This document shows positions 8,507 to 16,211 of a stretch of DNA of 64,000 bases, piece after piece; the first letter of the stretch is position 1; every line of letters begins with the position of its first letter. The position numbers and the translations under genes are program-made. This DNA comes from DAORHV01 sp964434575 (GTDB lineage: Bacteria; Patescibacteriota; Gracilibacteria; Peribacterales; Peribacteraceae). Where the stretch lies: positions 59,051 through 123,050 of the forward strand of contig CAYSWB010000001.1 of the NCBI GenBank assembly GCA_964434575.1. Reading direction: 5' to 3'. The notes under the pieces were generated by a model, which did no database searches, was not told where the DNA came from, and worked only from the letters and a program-made list of their open reading frames with translations.

Positions 8507-9457
8507 GCGCAGCCGCTTGCGCCCCGCCACCTTTTCCACCGCGCGCAACACGCGCGAGAAGGCGGCCTTGGCGAACGAGGCGAAGGACGGACGCAGCCAG
8601 AATTCCTGTTCGGCAGACGCCATGAGCTGCCTGCCGCGGTAGACGTGCGGCACGCGCTTGCCGGTGGCGATGTCCGTCACGTTCTTCAGCCGCACCGCGC
8701 CCGCGAACGGATCGGACAGGATGGGTACGTAATAGAGGCAGTCTCGGAAGACGTAATGGGTGACCTGGCTCATGCGCGTGCGCTTGGGGTCACGGATGAC
8801 GTCGCCGCCGTGCAGCAGGTTGGCGGCCCACAAAATGACCTGGCCGGCCTTGATGGTGACGGCCTTCTTCTGCAACTGCATCGCGGCGGCCAGACGACCG
8901 ACGGCTTCCTCGTAGTCGGGGTACGCGTCGCGCGTCGCCGGCAGGCCGAAGTCGTGCATGTCGTACAGCGGCAGGCGATGGCTGCCCGGGTACACGTGCA
9001 ACGGGCCGTTGTCGGCATCGATGTCTTCCAGCGCCACCCACGCGCCGCACAAGAAACGCTGCGGGTACGAATGGAAATGCACGGCGTCGCTGTGCGTGTG
9101 CTGCTCGGTGCCGCGCAGGAAGTTCAGCGTCTGGAACGCGACCGGTTCGCGCCGGTAGAGCATGCGCATGGCGTCCAGCACTTCCGGATGCAGCGCCAGA
9201 CGTTTCACCCGCGCGTCGGCGTTCCACAGATCCGTTCCGCGGTCGCCGGTGAACTGCGGCGGGCGGTCGCCCAGGTCCCTGGCCAGCGCCGCAAACGCGT
9301 GATCGGCCGGAGTCATGACGGCGTATCCGTCGCGGGAAAATGCCGATGCCAAATCCCGTTCGGCGGCGGACAGCGCCGAGCCGGCCAGCAATGCGTCGAA
9401 GAACGGAGACTCGGTCCAAGGAATGCTCATCTGCGGCGGGCTCCATCGTTCGGCCAT
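8504..9457 (-). CDS. Phytanoyl-CoA dioxygenase (PhyH) family protein, 317 aa
   Basis: Predicted Fe(II)/2-oxoglutarate-dependent dioxygenase that hydroxylates an unknown small substrate. Iron ligands are visible: the HxD pair in TEQHTHSDAVHFHSY and the distal His in ANLLHGGDVI, followed by Arg (KRTRMSQVTHYVF), which would bind 2-oxoglutarate. The fold markers WVALEDIDADNGPLHVYPGSH also fit the family. The ATG at 9457 is preceded at 6 nt by TAGCGT with an upstream TGC, so the mRNA should be leaderless. serS follows directly on the same strand. The substrate cannot be assigned. Confidence 0.88.
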   Translation of the reverse strand: MAERWSPPQMSIPWTESPFFDALLAGSALSAAERDLASAFSRDGYAVMTPADHAFAALARDLGDRPPQFTGDRGTDLWNADARVKRLALHPEVLDAMRMLYRREPVAFQTLNFLRGTEQHTHSDAVHFHSYPQRFLCGAWVALEDIDADNGPLHVYPGSHRLPLYDMHDFGLPATRDAYPDYEEAVGRLAAAMQLQKKAVTIKAGQVILWAANLLHGGDVIRDPKRTRMSQVTHYVFRDCLYYVPILSDPFAGAVRLKNVTDIATGKRVPHVYRGRQLMASAEQEFWLRPSFASFAKAAFSRVLRAVEKVAGRKRLR

Positions 9458-9463
9458 GCGCCC

Positions 9464-9472
9464 ACGCTAGCA
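9464..9472 (-). promoter_or_regulatory. Extended -10 of the PhyH gene (leaderless)
   Basis: TGCTAGCGT on the minus strand, 6 nt before the ATG at 9457. The TG extension is also seen at 12981, 17046, 35217 and 55673. Confidence 0.55.
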
Positions 9473-9518
9473 GAAAACAAAGTGAGAAAATGAATTGTTA
9501 TAGGACTGAAATACCTGG

Positions 9519-9524
9519 TAGCGT
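9519..9524 (+). promoter_or_regulatory. -10 box of the exosortase operon (leaderless)
   Basis: TAGCGT, 7 nt before the ATG at 9532. It is 50 nt from the divergent PhyH promoter and uses the same hexamer. Confidence 0.5.
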
Positions 9525-9531
9525 AACCGCC

Positions 9532-9699
9532 ATGAAGAGGACGGGGCTGACACATATCGGAATCATCGCAGCCGCGTTGCTGGTACCGGTGAGCGCGTTC
9601 GCCGTCCCTACTCCCATGGAAGAGGACGTGCCGTTCTTCGGCTGGCTGGCGGTGCCGGTCGCGGGCGTGGTCGGACACACGTTCCTGAAAAAGAAGTAA
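9532..9699 (+). CDS. Mini-protein with signal peptide and sorting-like tail, 55 aa
   Basis: A 55-residue protein that is almost entirely targeting sequence. It has an N-terminal signal peptide (MKRTGLTHIGIIAAALLVPV, likely cut after SAFA), a short acidic linker (TPMEED), the motif PFFGW, a hydrophobic stretch (LAVPVAGVVGHTFL) and a terminal KKK. Motif, membrane helix and basic end is the tripartite layout of exosortase/archaeosortase substrates such as PEP-CTERM proteins, although the PFFGW motif is not one I know. It is the first gene of an operon with a paralogue (9713) and an exosortase-like enzyme (9913). I infer that it is a dedicated substrate; the mature part would be about 31 residues. 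Confidence 0.75.
   Translation: MKRTGLTHIGIIAAALLVPVSAFAVPTPMEEDVPFFGWLAVPVAGVVGHTFLKKK
9630..9659 (+). repeat. 30-bp direct repeat, copy 1 (copy 2 at 9823-9852)
   Basis: Identical 30-bp stretches that encode PFFGWLAVPV in both mini-proteins. Perfect identity, including third codon positions, points to recent duplication or gene conversion. Confidence 0.9.
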
Positions 9700-9712
9700 T
9701 ATCGCTCCATCC

Positions 9713-9916
9713 ATGAAGCACATGAAGCCCTTCACCGGTATCGAACGCCTGGCCTTGGCTTTGGCGCTTTTTGCCTTGCCCGTCGCGACGCATGCCATCG
9801 ATGCGCCCCCGCTGGACGACTCGCCGTTCTTCGGCTGGCTGGCGGTGCCGGTGGTCGGGATCGTGGGACATAAGCTGCTCAAGAAAAAAGATTCCGATAA
9901 CGACCGTCGCGGATGA
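9713..9916 (+). CDS. Paralogous mini-protein with sorting-like tail, 67 aa
   Basis: The second mini-protein of the operon, starting 13 nt after the first stop. It carries a signal peptide (hydrophobic LALALALFALPVATHA), an acidic linker (PPLDD), the conserved SPFFGWLAVPV, a hydrophobic run (VGIVGHKLL) and KKK, then an extra polar tail DSDNDRRG that the first copy lacks. Its TGA overlaps the ATG of the exosortase-like gene (ATGA at 9913-9916), so translation is probably coupled. The conserved core (acidic pair, PFFGW, GH, KKK) is what I would expect an enzyme partner to recognise. Function unknown; processing or anchoring by the neighbour is inference. Confidence 0.75.
   Translation: MKHMKPFTGIERLALALALFALPVATHAIDAPPLDDSPFFGWLAVPVVGIVGHKLLKKKDSDNDRRG
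9823..9852 (+). repeat. 30-bp direct repeat, copy 2
   Basis: Second copy of the perfect repeat at 9630-9659, inside the 9713 gene. Confidence 0.9.
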
Positions 9917-10842
9917 TCGCGGCACGGCCGCTGCCGTCCACGTGGCGCGCGGCGATCGTGTTCGCCGCGGCCATCGGCGTGCCGATGCTGCTCCAAAGCG
10001 GCGTGCTTGGCGGCGCGTACGTCGGACCGGTGGCGTTGGGCTTTCTGCCGCTGCCGCCCATGCAGCACCACCTGGCGATCCTGATGGCGGGCTTCGGCCT
10101 GTGGCTGACGCATGACGACCGGATGTCCCGCGCGCCCGCGCCTTCCCGCAAGACCATGATCACGTCGGCCGTGCTGCTCATGCTCGCTTCGGCCTTGGCC
10201 TTCGCCGTCACGCACCCGTCGCCACGGCAGCTGGCCGAACTCCGCTCGCTCGACCCAAACGCCGGACTCGCGTGGACGGCCGTCGTGTACGCCTGCCTGC
10301 TGCTTCCAGGGGCGGCGGCATTCGGCCTCGCGTACCCGTGGTCGGCCCTCAGGCACTGCGTGAAAGCACTGGCGGCATGCGCGCTGCTGGGCGCGGGGTT
10401 CGTCGCCACCGGCGTGGCCAGCACCGTATGGCATGCGCCGATCGCCGGCCCGGCGTTGGATATGGCCGCCTGGCTTCTGCGGCTCATCGACCCGGCGGCG
10501 GTGGAAGTCGACTCCGCCGGATTCATCATCGCCTTCCGAGGATTCGCGACGCGGGTCGGACCGCAATGCGCCGCGCTGGACGGCGTGATGCTCTTTCTCC
10601 TGCTCTCGTTCGCGCTGTGGCGGTACCGGTCGGGCGGACGGCCTGTGAGGGCGGCGCTCTGGGCATGCGCGCTGGCGGCGCTTCTGTTCCTGGGCAACGG
10701 CGTGCGGATCGCCGGGATCATGTTCATCGGCAGCTACGACAAGACGCTTGGTATGGACCTGTTCCACGGCCTGGCCGGGACATTCATGGTGCTCGGCATG
10801 CTGTGGCTGTTCGACCGCTGCATCGCCAAGAAACCGGCCTGA
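9913..10842 (+). CDS. Exosortase/archaeosortase-like membrane transpeptidase, 309 aa
   Basis: A polytopic membrane protein with about 7-8 hydrophobic segments. Near the C-terminus it has the three residues that define exosortases and archaeosortases: Cys219 in VGPQCAALDG, Arg265 in LGNGVRIAGI and His285 in DLFHGLAGT, each at or near a membrane segment. Family members cut the sorting signal of secreted substrates and are thought to pass the protein to another acceptor. The Cys context is a divergent form of the usual C-S/A-G pattern, so I call it exosortase-like. It is translationally coupled to two mini-proteins with tripartite tails, which makes a self-contained enzyme-substrate set. An alternative is an unrelated membrane protein, but the ordered Cys/Arg/His set and the context argue against that. 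Confidence 0.75.
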   Translation: MIAARPLPSTWRAAIVFAAAIGVPMLLQSGVLGGAYVGPVALGFLPLPPMQHHLAILMAGFGLWLTHDDRMSRAPAPSRKTMITSAVLLMLASALAFAVTHPSPRQLAELRSLDPNAGLAWTAVVYACLLLPGAAAFGLAYPWSALRHCVKALAACALLGAGFVATGVASTVWHAPIAGPALDMAAWLLRLIDPAAVEVDSAGFIIAFRGFATRVGPQCAALDGVMLFLLLSFALWRYRSGGRPVRAALWACALAALLFLGNGVRIAGIMFIGSYDKTLGMDLFHGLAGTFMVLGMLWLFDRCIAKKPA

Positions 10843-10891
10843 AAAAGACCCCCGCGCAGGTCCGAGCCTTCCTTTGACGCACGCGCTGGTG

Positions 10892-10897
10892 TACACT
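10892..10897 (+). promoter_or_regulatory. -10 box of uvrB
   Basis: TACACT, 9 nt before the uvrB ATG at 10907. Confidence 0.5.
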
Positions 10898-10906
10898 GCA
10901 TGGCTC

Positions 10907-12955
10907 ATGGCCACCAACCCCAAAGACCCGGCTCAGGGCGGACCGCCTCCCGTCATCGAACAGCGGCCGTTCAAACTCGTTTCCGAGTACAAGCCGACGG
11001 GCGACCAGCCGGTCGCCATCGAGAAGCTGGTGAAAGGGCTGAATGCCAAGGAAAGGCACCAGACGCTGCTCGGAGCCACCGGCACCGGCAAGACGTTCGC
11101 CATGGCCAACATCGTCCAGCAACTGCAGCGCCCGACGCTGGTGCTGGCCCATAACAAAACCCTGGCCGCCCAGTTGTGCAGCGAGTTCCAGCAGTTCTTT
11201 CCGGAGAACGCGGTGAGCTACTTCGTCTCGTACTACGACTACTACCAGCCCGAGGCGTACCTGCCGACCACCGACACGTACATCGAGAAAGACGCCAGCA
11301 TCAACGAGGAAATCGCCAAGTTCCGCCACGCCGCCACGCACAACCTTCTCACGCGCCGCGACGTGCTGATCGTGGCTTCGGTCTCGTGCATCTACGGTCT
11401 CGGCAGCGTGGAAGACTACTCGCTGTTGGCCCTGGACTTGAAGCGCGGCATGCCGTTCCAGCGCCAGCGCCTGCTGCGCCTGCTCACGGACATCCAGTAC
11501 CGCCGCAGCGCCATGAGCTTCAAGCAGGGTATGTTCCACGTGCTCGGCGACACGGTGGAAATCTTCCCGCCGAGCGGCGACACCGTCATCCGCATCGAGA
11601 TGCCGTTCGACGAGATCGACAGCATCCAGGAGGTGGACAGCTTCACCGGCGAACTGATCGGCGATTTGGACCACGTGAAGATCTTCCCGGCCGCCCACAA
11701 CGTGACCACCAAGGAAAAGATCGACGGCGCCATCGAGCGCATCAAGGCCGAGATGACCGAGCGCGAGAAGCACTTCCTGAAGCTGGGCGAGCACGCCAAG
11801 GCCGAGCGTATCCGCCAGCGCACCGAATACGACATGGAAATGCTGAAGGAAACGGGCTACTGCACCGGCATCGAGAACTACGTCCGTTACCTGGGCAACC
11901 GCGAGCCGGGCCAGCCCACCGAGACGCTGCTGGACTACTTCCCGGACGACTACCTGATGTTCGTGGACGAGTCGCACATCTCCATCCCGCAGATCGGCGG
12001 CATGCACGAGGGCAACTACCAACGAAAATCCACGCTCATCGACTACGGCTTCCGCCTGGAGAGCGCGCACGACAACCGCCCGCTGAAGTTCGCCGAGTTC
12101 GAGGAGCGCGTGAACCAGGCCGTGTACGTGTCGGCCACGCCGGGTCCGTACGAATACAAGCACACCGCGCTGCCACCCAAGGGCCAGTCCAAGAAAGACA
12201 ACATCGTGGAGCAGATCATCCGCCCGACCGGACTGGTGGACCCGCAGGTCATCGTGCATCCGAAGAAACACCAGATCGACCACATCACCAAGGAGATCAA
12301 CGCCACCATCAAGCGCGGCGAGCGCGTGCTGATCACCGCGCTGACCAAGAAGAGCGCAGAGGATCTGTCCACGTACTTCCAGGGGCTGGATTACAAGGTT
12401 CGCTACCTGCACAGCGACATCGAAACCATGGAGCGCGTGGAAATCCTGCGCCAGCTGCGCAGCGGCGAGATCGACATCCTGGTGGGCATCAACTTGTTGC
12501 GCGAGGGCTTGGACCTGCCGGAAGTCAGCTTCATCGCCATCCTGGACGCCGACCAACAGGGCTTCCTGCGTTCGCGCGACGCCCTGCTGCAGACCATCGG
12601 CCGCGCGGCCCGCAACATCAGCGGCCACGTGGTGCTGTACGCCGACAAGATCACGGACGCCATGAAGGCGGCCATGGACGAGACGAACCGCCGCCGCAGC
12701 ATCCAGGAGGCGTACAACAAGAAGCACGGCATCACGCCCAAGACGATCATCAAGGCGATCAAAGACATCGCCGAAGAGCACACCAAGCTGAAGATGACGC
12801 GCAAGAAGTACGACCACGTGAAGATCCCGCTGGACGAGAAGAAGCGCCTGGTCGAGGAGCTGGAGGCGCAGATGGATCTGGCGGCCAAGAACATGGAATT
12901 CGAGAAGGCGGCCGACCTGCGCGACGAAATCGAGCTGTTGAAGCGCGAGCTGTAG
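10907..12955 (+). CDS. uvrB: Excinuclease ABC subunit B
   Basis: UvrB is the damage-verifying ATPase of nucleotide excision repair; it receives DNA from UvrA and positions UvrC. The 682 residues are full length. Visible are Walker A GATGTGKTFAMAN, the beta-hairpin region with YYDYYQPEAY, the DEAD-like motif FVDESHISIPQIGGM, SATPGPYE, helicase motifs V/VI (GINLLREGLDLPEV, LQTIGRAARN) and the C-terminal UVR domain (LEAQMDLAAKNMEFEKAADLRD) that contacts UvrC. The ATG at 10907 is preferred because the frame upstream overlaps the exosortase gene and a TACACT box lies 9 nt before. The protein begins MATNPKDPAQ, with a short disordered lead. Confidence 0.98.
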   Translation: MATNPKDPAQGGPPPVIEQRPFKLVSEYKPTGDQPVAIEKLVKGLNAKERHQTLLGATGTGKTFAMANIVQQLQRPTLVLAHNKTLAAQLCSEFQQFFPENAVSYFVSYYDYYQPEAYLPTTDTYIEKDASINEEIAKFRHAATHNLLTRRDVLIVASVSCIYGLGSVEDYSLLALDLKRGMPFQRQRLLRLLTDIQYRRSAMSFKQGMFHVLGDTVEIFPPSGDTVIRIEMPFDEIDSIQEVDSFTGELIGDLDHVKIFPAAHNVTTKEKIDGAIERIKAEMTEREKHFLKLGEHAKAERIRQRTEYDMEMLKETGYCTGIENYVRYLGNREPGQPTETLLDYFPDDYLMFVDESHISIPQIGGMHEGNYQRKSTLIDYGFRLESAHDNRPLKFAEFEERVNQAVYVSATPGPYEYKHTALPPKGQSKKDNIVEQIIRPTGLVDPQVIVHPKKHQIDHITKEINATIKRGERVLITALTKKSAEDLSTYFQGLDYKVRYLHSDIETMERVEILRQLRSGEIDILVGINLLREGLDLPEVSFIAILDADQQGFLRSRDALLQTIGRAARNISGHVVLYADKITDAMKAAMDETNRRRSIQEAYNKKHGITPKTIIKAIKDIAEEHTKLKMTRKKYDHVKIPLDEKKRLVEELEAQMDLAAKNMEFEKAADLRDEIELLKREL

Positions 12956-12980
12956 GAGCCTGTCTCCAAGCGGCGTTTTC

Positions 12981-12989
12981 TGCTATACT
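12981..12989 (+). promoter_or_regulatory. Extended -10 of the peptidase-like gene
   Basis: TGCTATACT; the start point should fall near 12996, giving a leader of about 22 nt. A perfect 7-3-7 inverted repeat (AGAGGAA-ATA-TTCCTCT, 12991-13007) covers the start point and could be an operator or an RNA hairpin. Confidence 0.55.
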
Positions 12990-13017
12990 GAGAGGAAATA
13001 TTCCTCTTCCTGGAGCC

Positions 13018-14880
13018 ATGTCGAAAGACATCGAACATTTGCCGGAACACACCGAGCCCGAGGATGACTTTTCGCCGGAAGCGGAAAAGACCGGCTGGGA
13101 ATCGTTCCAGCACGGCGCGCGCGGCATCGTGGGCATGATGAAGGGTGAATTGGGCGCGGCACCCGTGACGCCCCGGGCGAAAGAACTCATGATCGCGGAG
13201 ATGCATCAGCGTTTCACCGTCCCGCTGGACGGGTATGCGGGCAAGCCGGGTATGCTGGCGGAGGTGGAGGCGGTGTGGAAAGACGTACGCGATTCTGCCG
13301 AGACCGACCCTGCGGTGATCGCCGAACGGGCGGGAACGGCATTCCACCGGCTGCTCAGCACGCGATATGAATTCGAGGAATACTGCAAAGCGATATACGG
13401 CGATAAGGCCCGCGACCTGCACCGACGCTTTGTCGAGCCCGAGGAACGCCGTCACGAAGAAGTCGTAGCCGCACTGAAGGTCGTGGAATGGAACGCGGGC
13501 ACGCCGGGCCGGTCGGCCGCCCGCAAGGCGACCGCGATGCTGGGGGAATCGGGCGAGGCCTTGCTGCGCGAAATGGAGGATTTTCGCTACGCGCGGCAGG
13601 TGTTCGAGAAACTGACGGACTTAGGCAGCCACACCACGGACGGCTGGCGGCTGCTGCGATTCCACCGCGAGGGCGCCAACGCACCCCTGCGTGACGCCGC
13701 CCGCCCTTTGCTTGCCGCGGCCTTGCCGGCCATGGAGCGGTACGTGCGGTATCAGCCCCGCGACCTGGGCGTGTACAGGCGTGGATTGGCCGTGCTGTAC
13801 CAAAACGGCACCGACGCTGAACGACGCGCGGCACTCGAAAGCCGCGAGCGCATGCGGGACATCGCACCCCAGGCCGACGCGGAAGATGACATCGTGCAGG
13901 TGGCGAAAGGAGAAACAGCCAAGCGCGAAGCCGCCATCGGCGCCATCCGGACGGGCATCTGGGGTGACGACGCGCAGCGCAGCCGCAGCATCGCGGCCAT
14001 TTGCGAGATGCTCTACGCGAAGGAGCGCAGGCTGGCCGATTTAGGGAAAACCATCCTCGGGCAAGCCCTGGCCGACCGCGGGCTGGATGCGCCCGCATTG
14101 TTCAGCGCGTGGGATTCGGCGACGCAAAGCCAGTCCATGGATTCCCGCGATTGGTCACTGAGCGGCACGTACGCCATCAACATCTCCGCCATCGCCAAAT
14201 TGGAGAAGGAACACAAGGGAGCGCCGGCATACCTGCAGCGCACGTACGGAATCTGCATGTTCATGCGGTACCCGCTGGAATTGCTGAAGCGACAGTACGA
14301 GCTGCGCGACGAGAAGGATAAGCCTCACGCCGTGGTGGTATTCCCCCACGGAGACTGGAACGGGGCGTTCACGCCCAACACGCCAACGAACCAATTCGAG
14401 ATGCTGCAGAAGCAACTCGGCGACAAGTTCGTGCTGCGCGTGTCGGAAAGCGGCAGCCGTTATGGCTTCATGCGCAGCCTCGCGCGTTTTCATCGCGACC
14501 ACGGCAAGATCGCGTTCGCCGTGATCGGCGGGCACGGCAATCCCGACAGCGTGCAGTTCGGCGACAACAACGATCGTTCAAATCGTTCCATGGTGCGTCG
14601 CCGCGACCTGAAGTACCCGGGCATGACGCGCATGGGCGAGTTCTTCGAACCCGGTGCAACCATCTTGCTGGAGGCCTGCAGTACCGGCCAGAAGAAGGGT
14701 ATAGCGCAACGCCTGGCCGAGACGTGGGGCGACGTGACGGTCATCGGTCCCGACATTCCCTCGGCCGTGAATAGCGTGACACTGGACGCCTCCGGAGACG
14801 TTCCGGTCGTAACGGAGGTACGGTACTTCAGTGGGGCAAAGCCGGGGCGCTTCCGCGGCCAGCAGCGCAAAGCGGCGTAG
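13018..14880 (+). CDS. Putative clan CD (caspase-like) cysteine peptidase, 620 aa
   Basis: A soluble protein whose first 400 residues are acidic, helical and unrecognised. The C-terminal 200 residues look like the caspase-hemoglobinase fold (clan CD: caspases, CHAT, clostripain, gingipain). A hydrophobic strand leads into His506 (FAVIGGHGNPDSV), and a second strand ends at Cys554 (ATILLEACSTGQKKG). His-Gly and Ala-Cys-Ser after buried strands are the catalytic dyad pattern of this clan. A first strand, AVVVFPHGDWNGAF, precedes them. There is no signal peptide, so it is probably cytosolic. It has its own promoter with an inverted repeat in the leader. The target and the trigger are unknown; an N-terminal regulatory part is inferred from architecture only. 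Confidence 0.65.
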   Translation: MSKDIEHLPEHTEPEDDFSPEAEKTGWESFQHGARGIVGMMKGELGAAPVTPRAKELMIAEMHQRFTVPLDGYAGKPGMLAEVEAVWKDVRDSAETDPAVIAERAGTAFHRLLSTRYEFEEYCKAIYGDKARDLHRRFVEPEERRHEEVVAALKVVEWNAGTPGRSAARKATAMLGESGEALLREMEDFRYARQVFEKLTDLGSHTTDGWRLLRFHREGANAPLRDAARPLLAAALPAMERYVRYQPRDLGVYRRGLAVLYQNGTDAERRAALESRERMRDIAPQADAEDDIVQVAKGETAKREAAIGAIRTGIWGDDAQRSRSIAAICEMLYAKERRLADLGKTILGQALADRGLDAPALFSAWDSATQSQSMDSRDWSLSGTYAINISAIAKLEKEHKGAPAYLQRTYGICMFMRYPLELLKRQYELRDEKDKPHAVVVFPHGDWNGAFTPNTPTNQFEMLQKQLGDKFVLRVSESGSRYGFMRSLARFHRDHGKIAFAVIGGHGNPDSVQFGDNNDRSNRSMVRRRDLKYPGMTRMGEFFEPGATILLEACSTGQKKGIAQRLAETWGDVTVIGPDIPSAVNSVTLDASGDVPVVTEVRYFSGAKPGRFRGQQRKAA

Positions 14881-15158
14881 AGAAATGTCTTCCGGAAGCC
14901 ATATTCCCCTGAAACGCGAATGCCGCCTCCGTCCGGCAATGTGCCATGGACTTGCAGGGGGAACAGGTATAGTTTGCTTTCCATTCCTTTTGCGCCGCTC
15001 GTTGCGGCACTAGGGTCGCGCTTGCGCGACCCGAATGAAGAATGGGACTACTGTTCCTTGATACGAACGGCTTCGACAGAAAGGTTGAAAGCAAGCCGTA
15101 GGTCGGAAATGTATTGGAGTCCGATTTTGGTTTTGTTTTCGCCCACACACATTTTTGG
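14881..15158. other. Non-coding segment with two hairpins, probable edge of inserted DNA
   Basis: No supported gene lies here. The sequence is poorer in GC than its surroundings, with T-rich runs. It holds two adjacent hairpins: a 5-bp stem at 14995-15009 (GCCGC/GCGGC) and a perfect 8-bp stem with a 4-nt loop at 15014-15033 (GGGTCGCG/CGCGACCC). Neither is followed by a T run. It separates the peptidase-like gene from the planctomycete-style gene. Confidence 0.5.
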
Positions 15159-15167
15159 ATGCTACCA

Positions 15168-16055
15168 ATGTTTGGTGAATTCCGCCTCGCAACGTCGCGG
15201 GGCACCCAGAACCCGAACCGCTTCGTTCCCGCACTGACCTGCCTCGAGGACCGGACGACTCCGGCCCCCATGATGCAAACCAAGGTGGTCCCGCTGTTCG
15301 CGGGGTCCGTGGGGTGTGACGCGTTCACCCCCGTCGTGTACGCGTGGACCCAGAAGAGCGACCCGTACGTGCTGATGCTGACCACGCCCGAGTTCCGCGG
15401 GTCCTTCTCCATCATCGCGTCCACGGCGCACGGCGTGGTGGTGCAGGAGGGCGTGAGGCCGATCAACGGCTTCATTCCGTTCGTGTTCCCGCAAGGGGGC
15501 GCAACGGACCTCGTGGTGCTCGCGAAGGCGGACTCGGGGCAGCAGGGCGTGGTGCCATATCTCCTGTACGGCCAGTTGGGGTTCTTCTACTCCGACTGCC
15601 CGCCGCAGCACCACCAGCCCGCGCACCCCGGCTACCCCGCCGCCCCGCCGGTCAGCCCGCCGCCCTACGTCCCGCCCCCGTCCGGCGGCCTCGAGGAGTT
15701 CTCGGTAACGAGCATCTTCCTCGACGGCCAGCCCGGCCCCGGACTGGAGGAGATCGGCCGGTTCTCGGTCGGTCCCAACCCCGGGACGGTGGAGACCTTC
15801 GTGGTGCGCGATGACCAAGGCGGTTTCGCCGGCGTCCTCACAGCCACCGTGGCCCTCCGCCGCTACGACGAGGCGGTCGGCGCGTTCGGTCCTTCGCTGG
15901 GTACCGCGTCAATCATCGACGCATACACCCTGCGCGTGACGGGGATCGGCGAACTCATCAACCCGTCGGCGAGCGACAATCAATTCAGCCTCTCGGTGGA
16001 CTTGGCCGGTCCGCTGCAGCTCAACTCCGCGAAGGCCTTCGGCACGATCAACTGA
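15168..16055 (+). CDS. Planctomycete-style secreted protein with LEDRTTP motif, 295 aa
   Basis: The protein begins MFGEFRLATSRG and reaches NRFVPALTCLEDRTTPAP within 32 residues. An N-terminal LEDR-x-x-P motif like this is, from memory, typical of surface or secreted proteins of Gemmata-type planctomycetes and is not seen elsewhere in the window. The rest is beta-rich with a Pro-rich linker (HPGYPAAPPVSPPPYVPPPS); the C-terminal part (EEFSVTSIFLDG to GTIN) looks like one extracellular beta-sandwich. ATG 15168 was chosen by comparison with such proteins; ATG 15159 is also possible. It has its own terminator. Sequence style differs from the neighbours, so horizontal gain or a chimeric assembly are both possible. 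Function unknown. Confidence 0.6.
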   Translation: MFGEFRLATSRGTQNPNRFVPALTCLEDRTTPAPMMQTKVVPLFAGSVGCDAFTPVVYAWTQKSDPYVLMLTTPEFRGSFSIIASTAHGVVVQEGVRPINGFIPFVFPQGGATDLVVLAKADSGQQGVVPYLLYGQLGFFYSDCPPQHHQPAHPGYPAAPPVSPPPYVPPPSGGLEEFSVTSIFLDGQPGPGLEEIGRFSVGPNPGTVETFVVRDDQGGFAGVLTATVALRRYDEAVGAFGPSLGTASIIDAYTLRVTGIGELINPSASDNQFSLSVDLAGPLQLNSAKAFGTIN

Positions 16056-16090
16056 TACCCGACTTCGAAGCCCAAGTGTCTAGGACACCG

Positions 16091-16130
16091 GCCCGCTCTC
16101 CCTTGTAAATTGGGGGAGCGGGCTGCTTTA
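16091..16130 (+). terminator. Terminator of the LEDRTTP gene
   Basis: A 12-bp stem (16091-16102 with 16112-16123, one G-T pair), a 9-nt loop, then TGCTTTAT. The T run is poor but the stem is very stable. Confidence 0.7.
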
Positions 16131-16211
16131 TGTACGCATCACCGACTCATCGGATCAGAACCCCTCAACATAGACGGATGCGAGGAGGCCAACCGGCATG
16201 TTTCAGGCGTT

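Noticed and set aside
7019..9493. 824-codon open frame on the plus strand
   Set aside because: Antisense to serS and the PhyH gene, both with clear motifs; long antisense frames are expected at this GC content.
10784..12817. 677-codon open frame on the minus strand
   Set aside because: Antisense to uvrB; composition is that of a shadow frame.
11176..13017. N-terminal extension of the peptidase-like gene through uvrB
   Set aside because: It is uvrB read in another frame; the gene has its own promoter and ATG at 13018.
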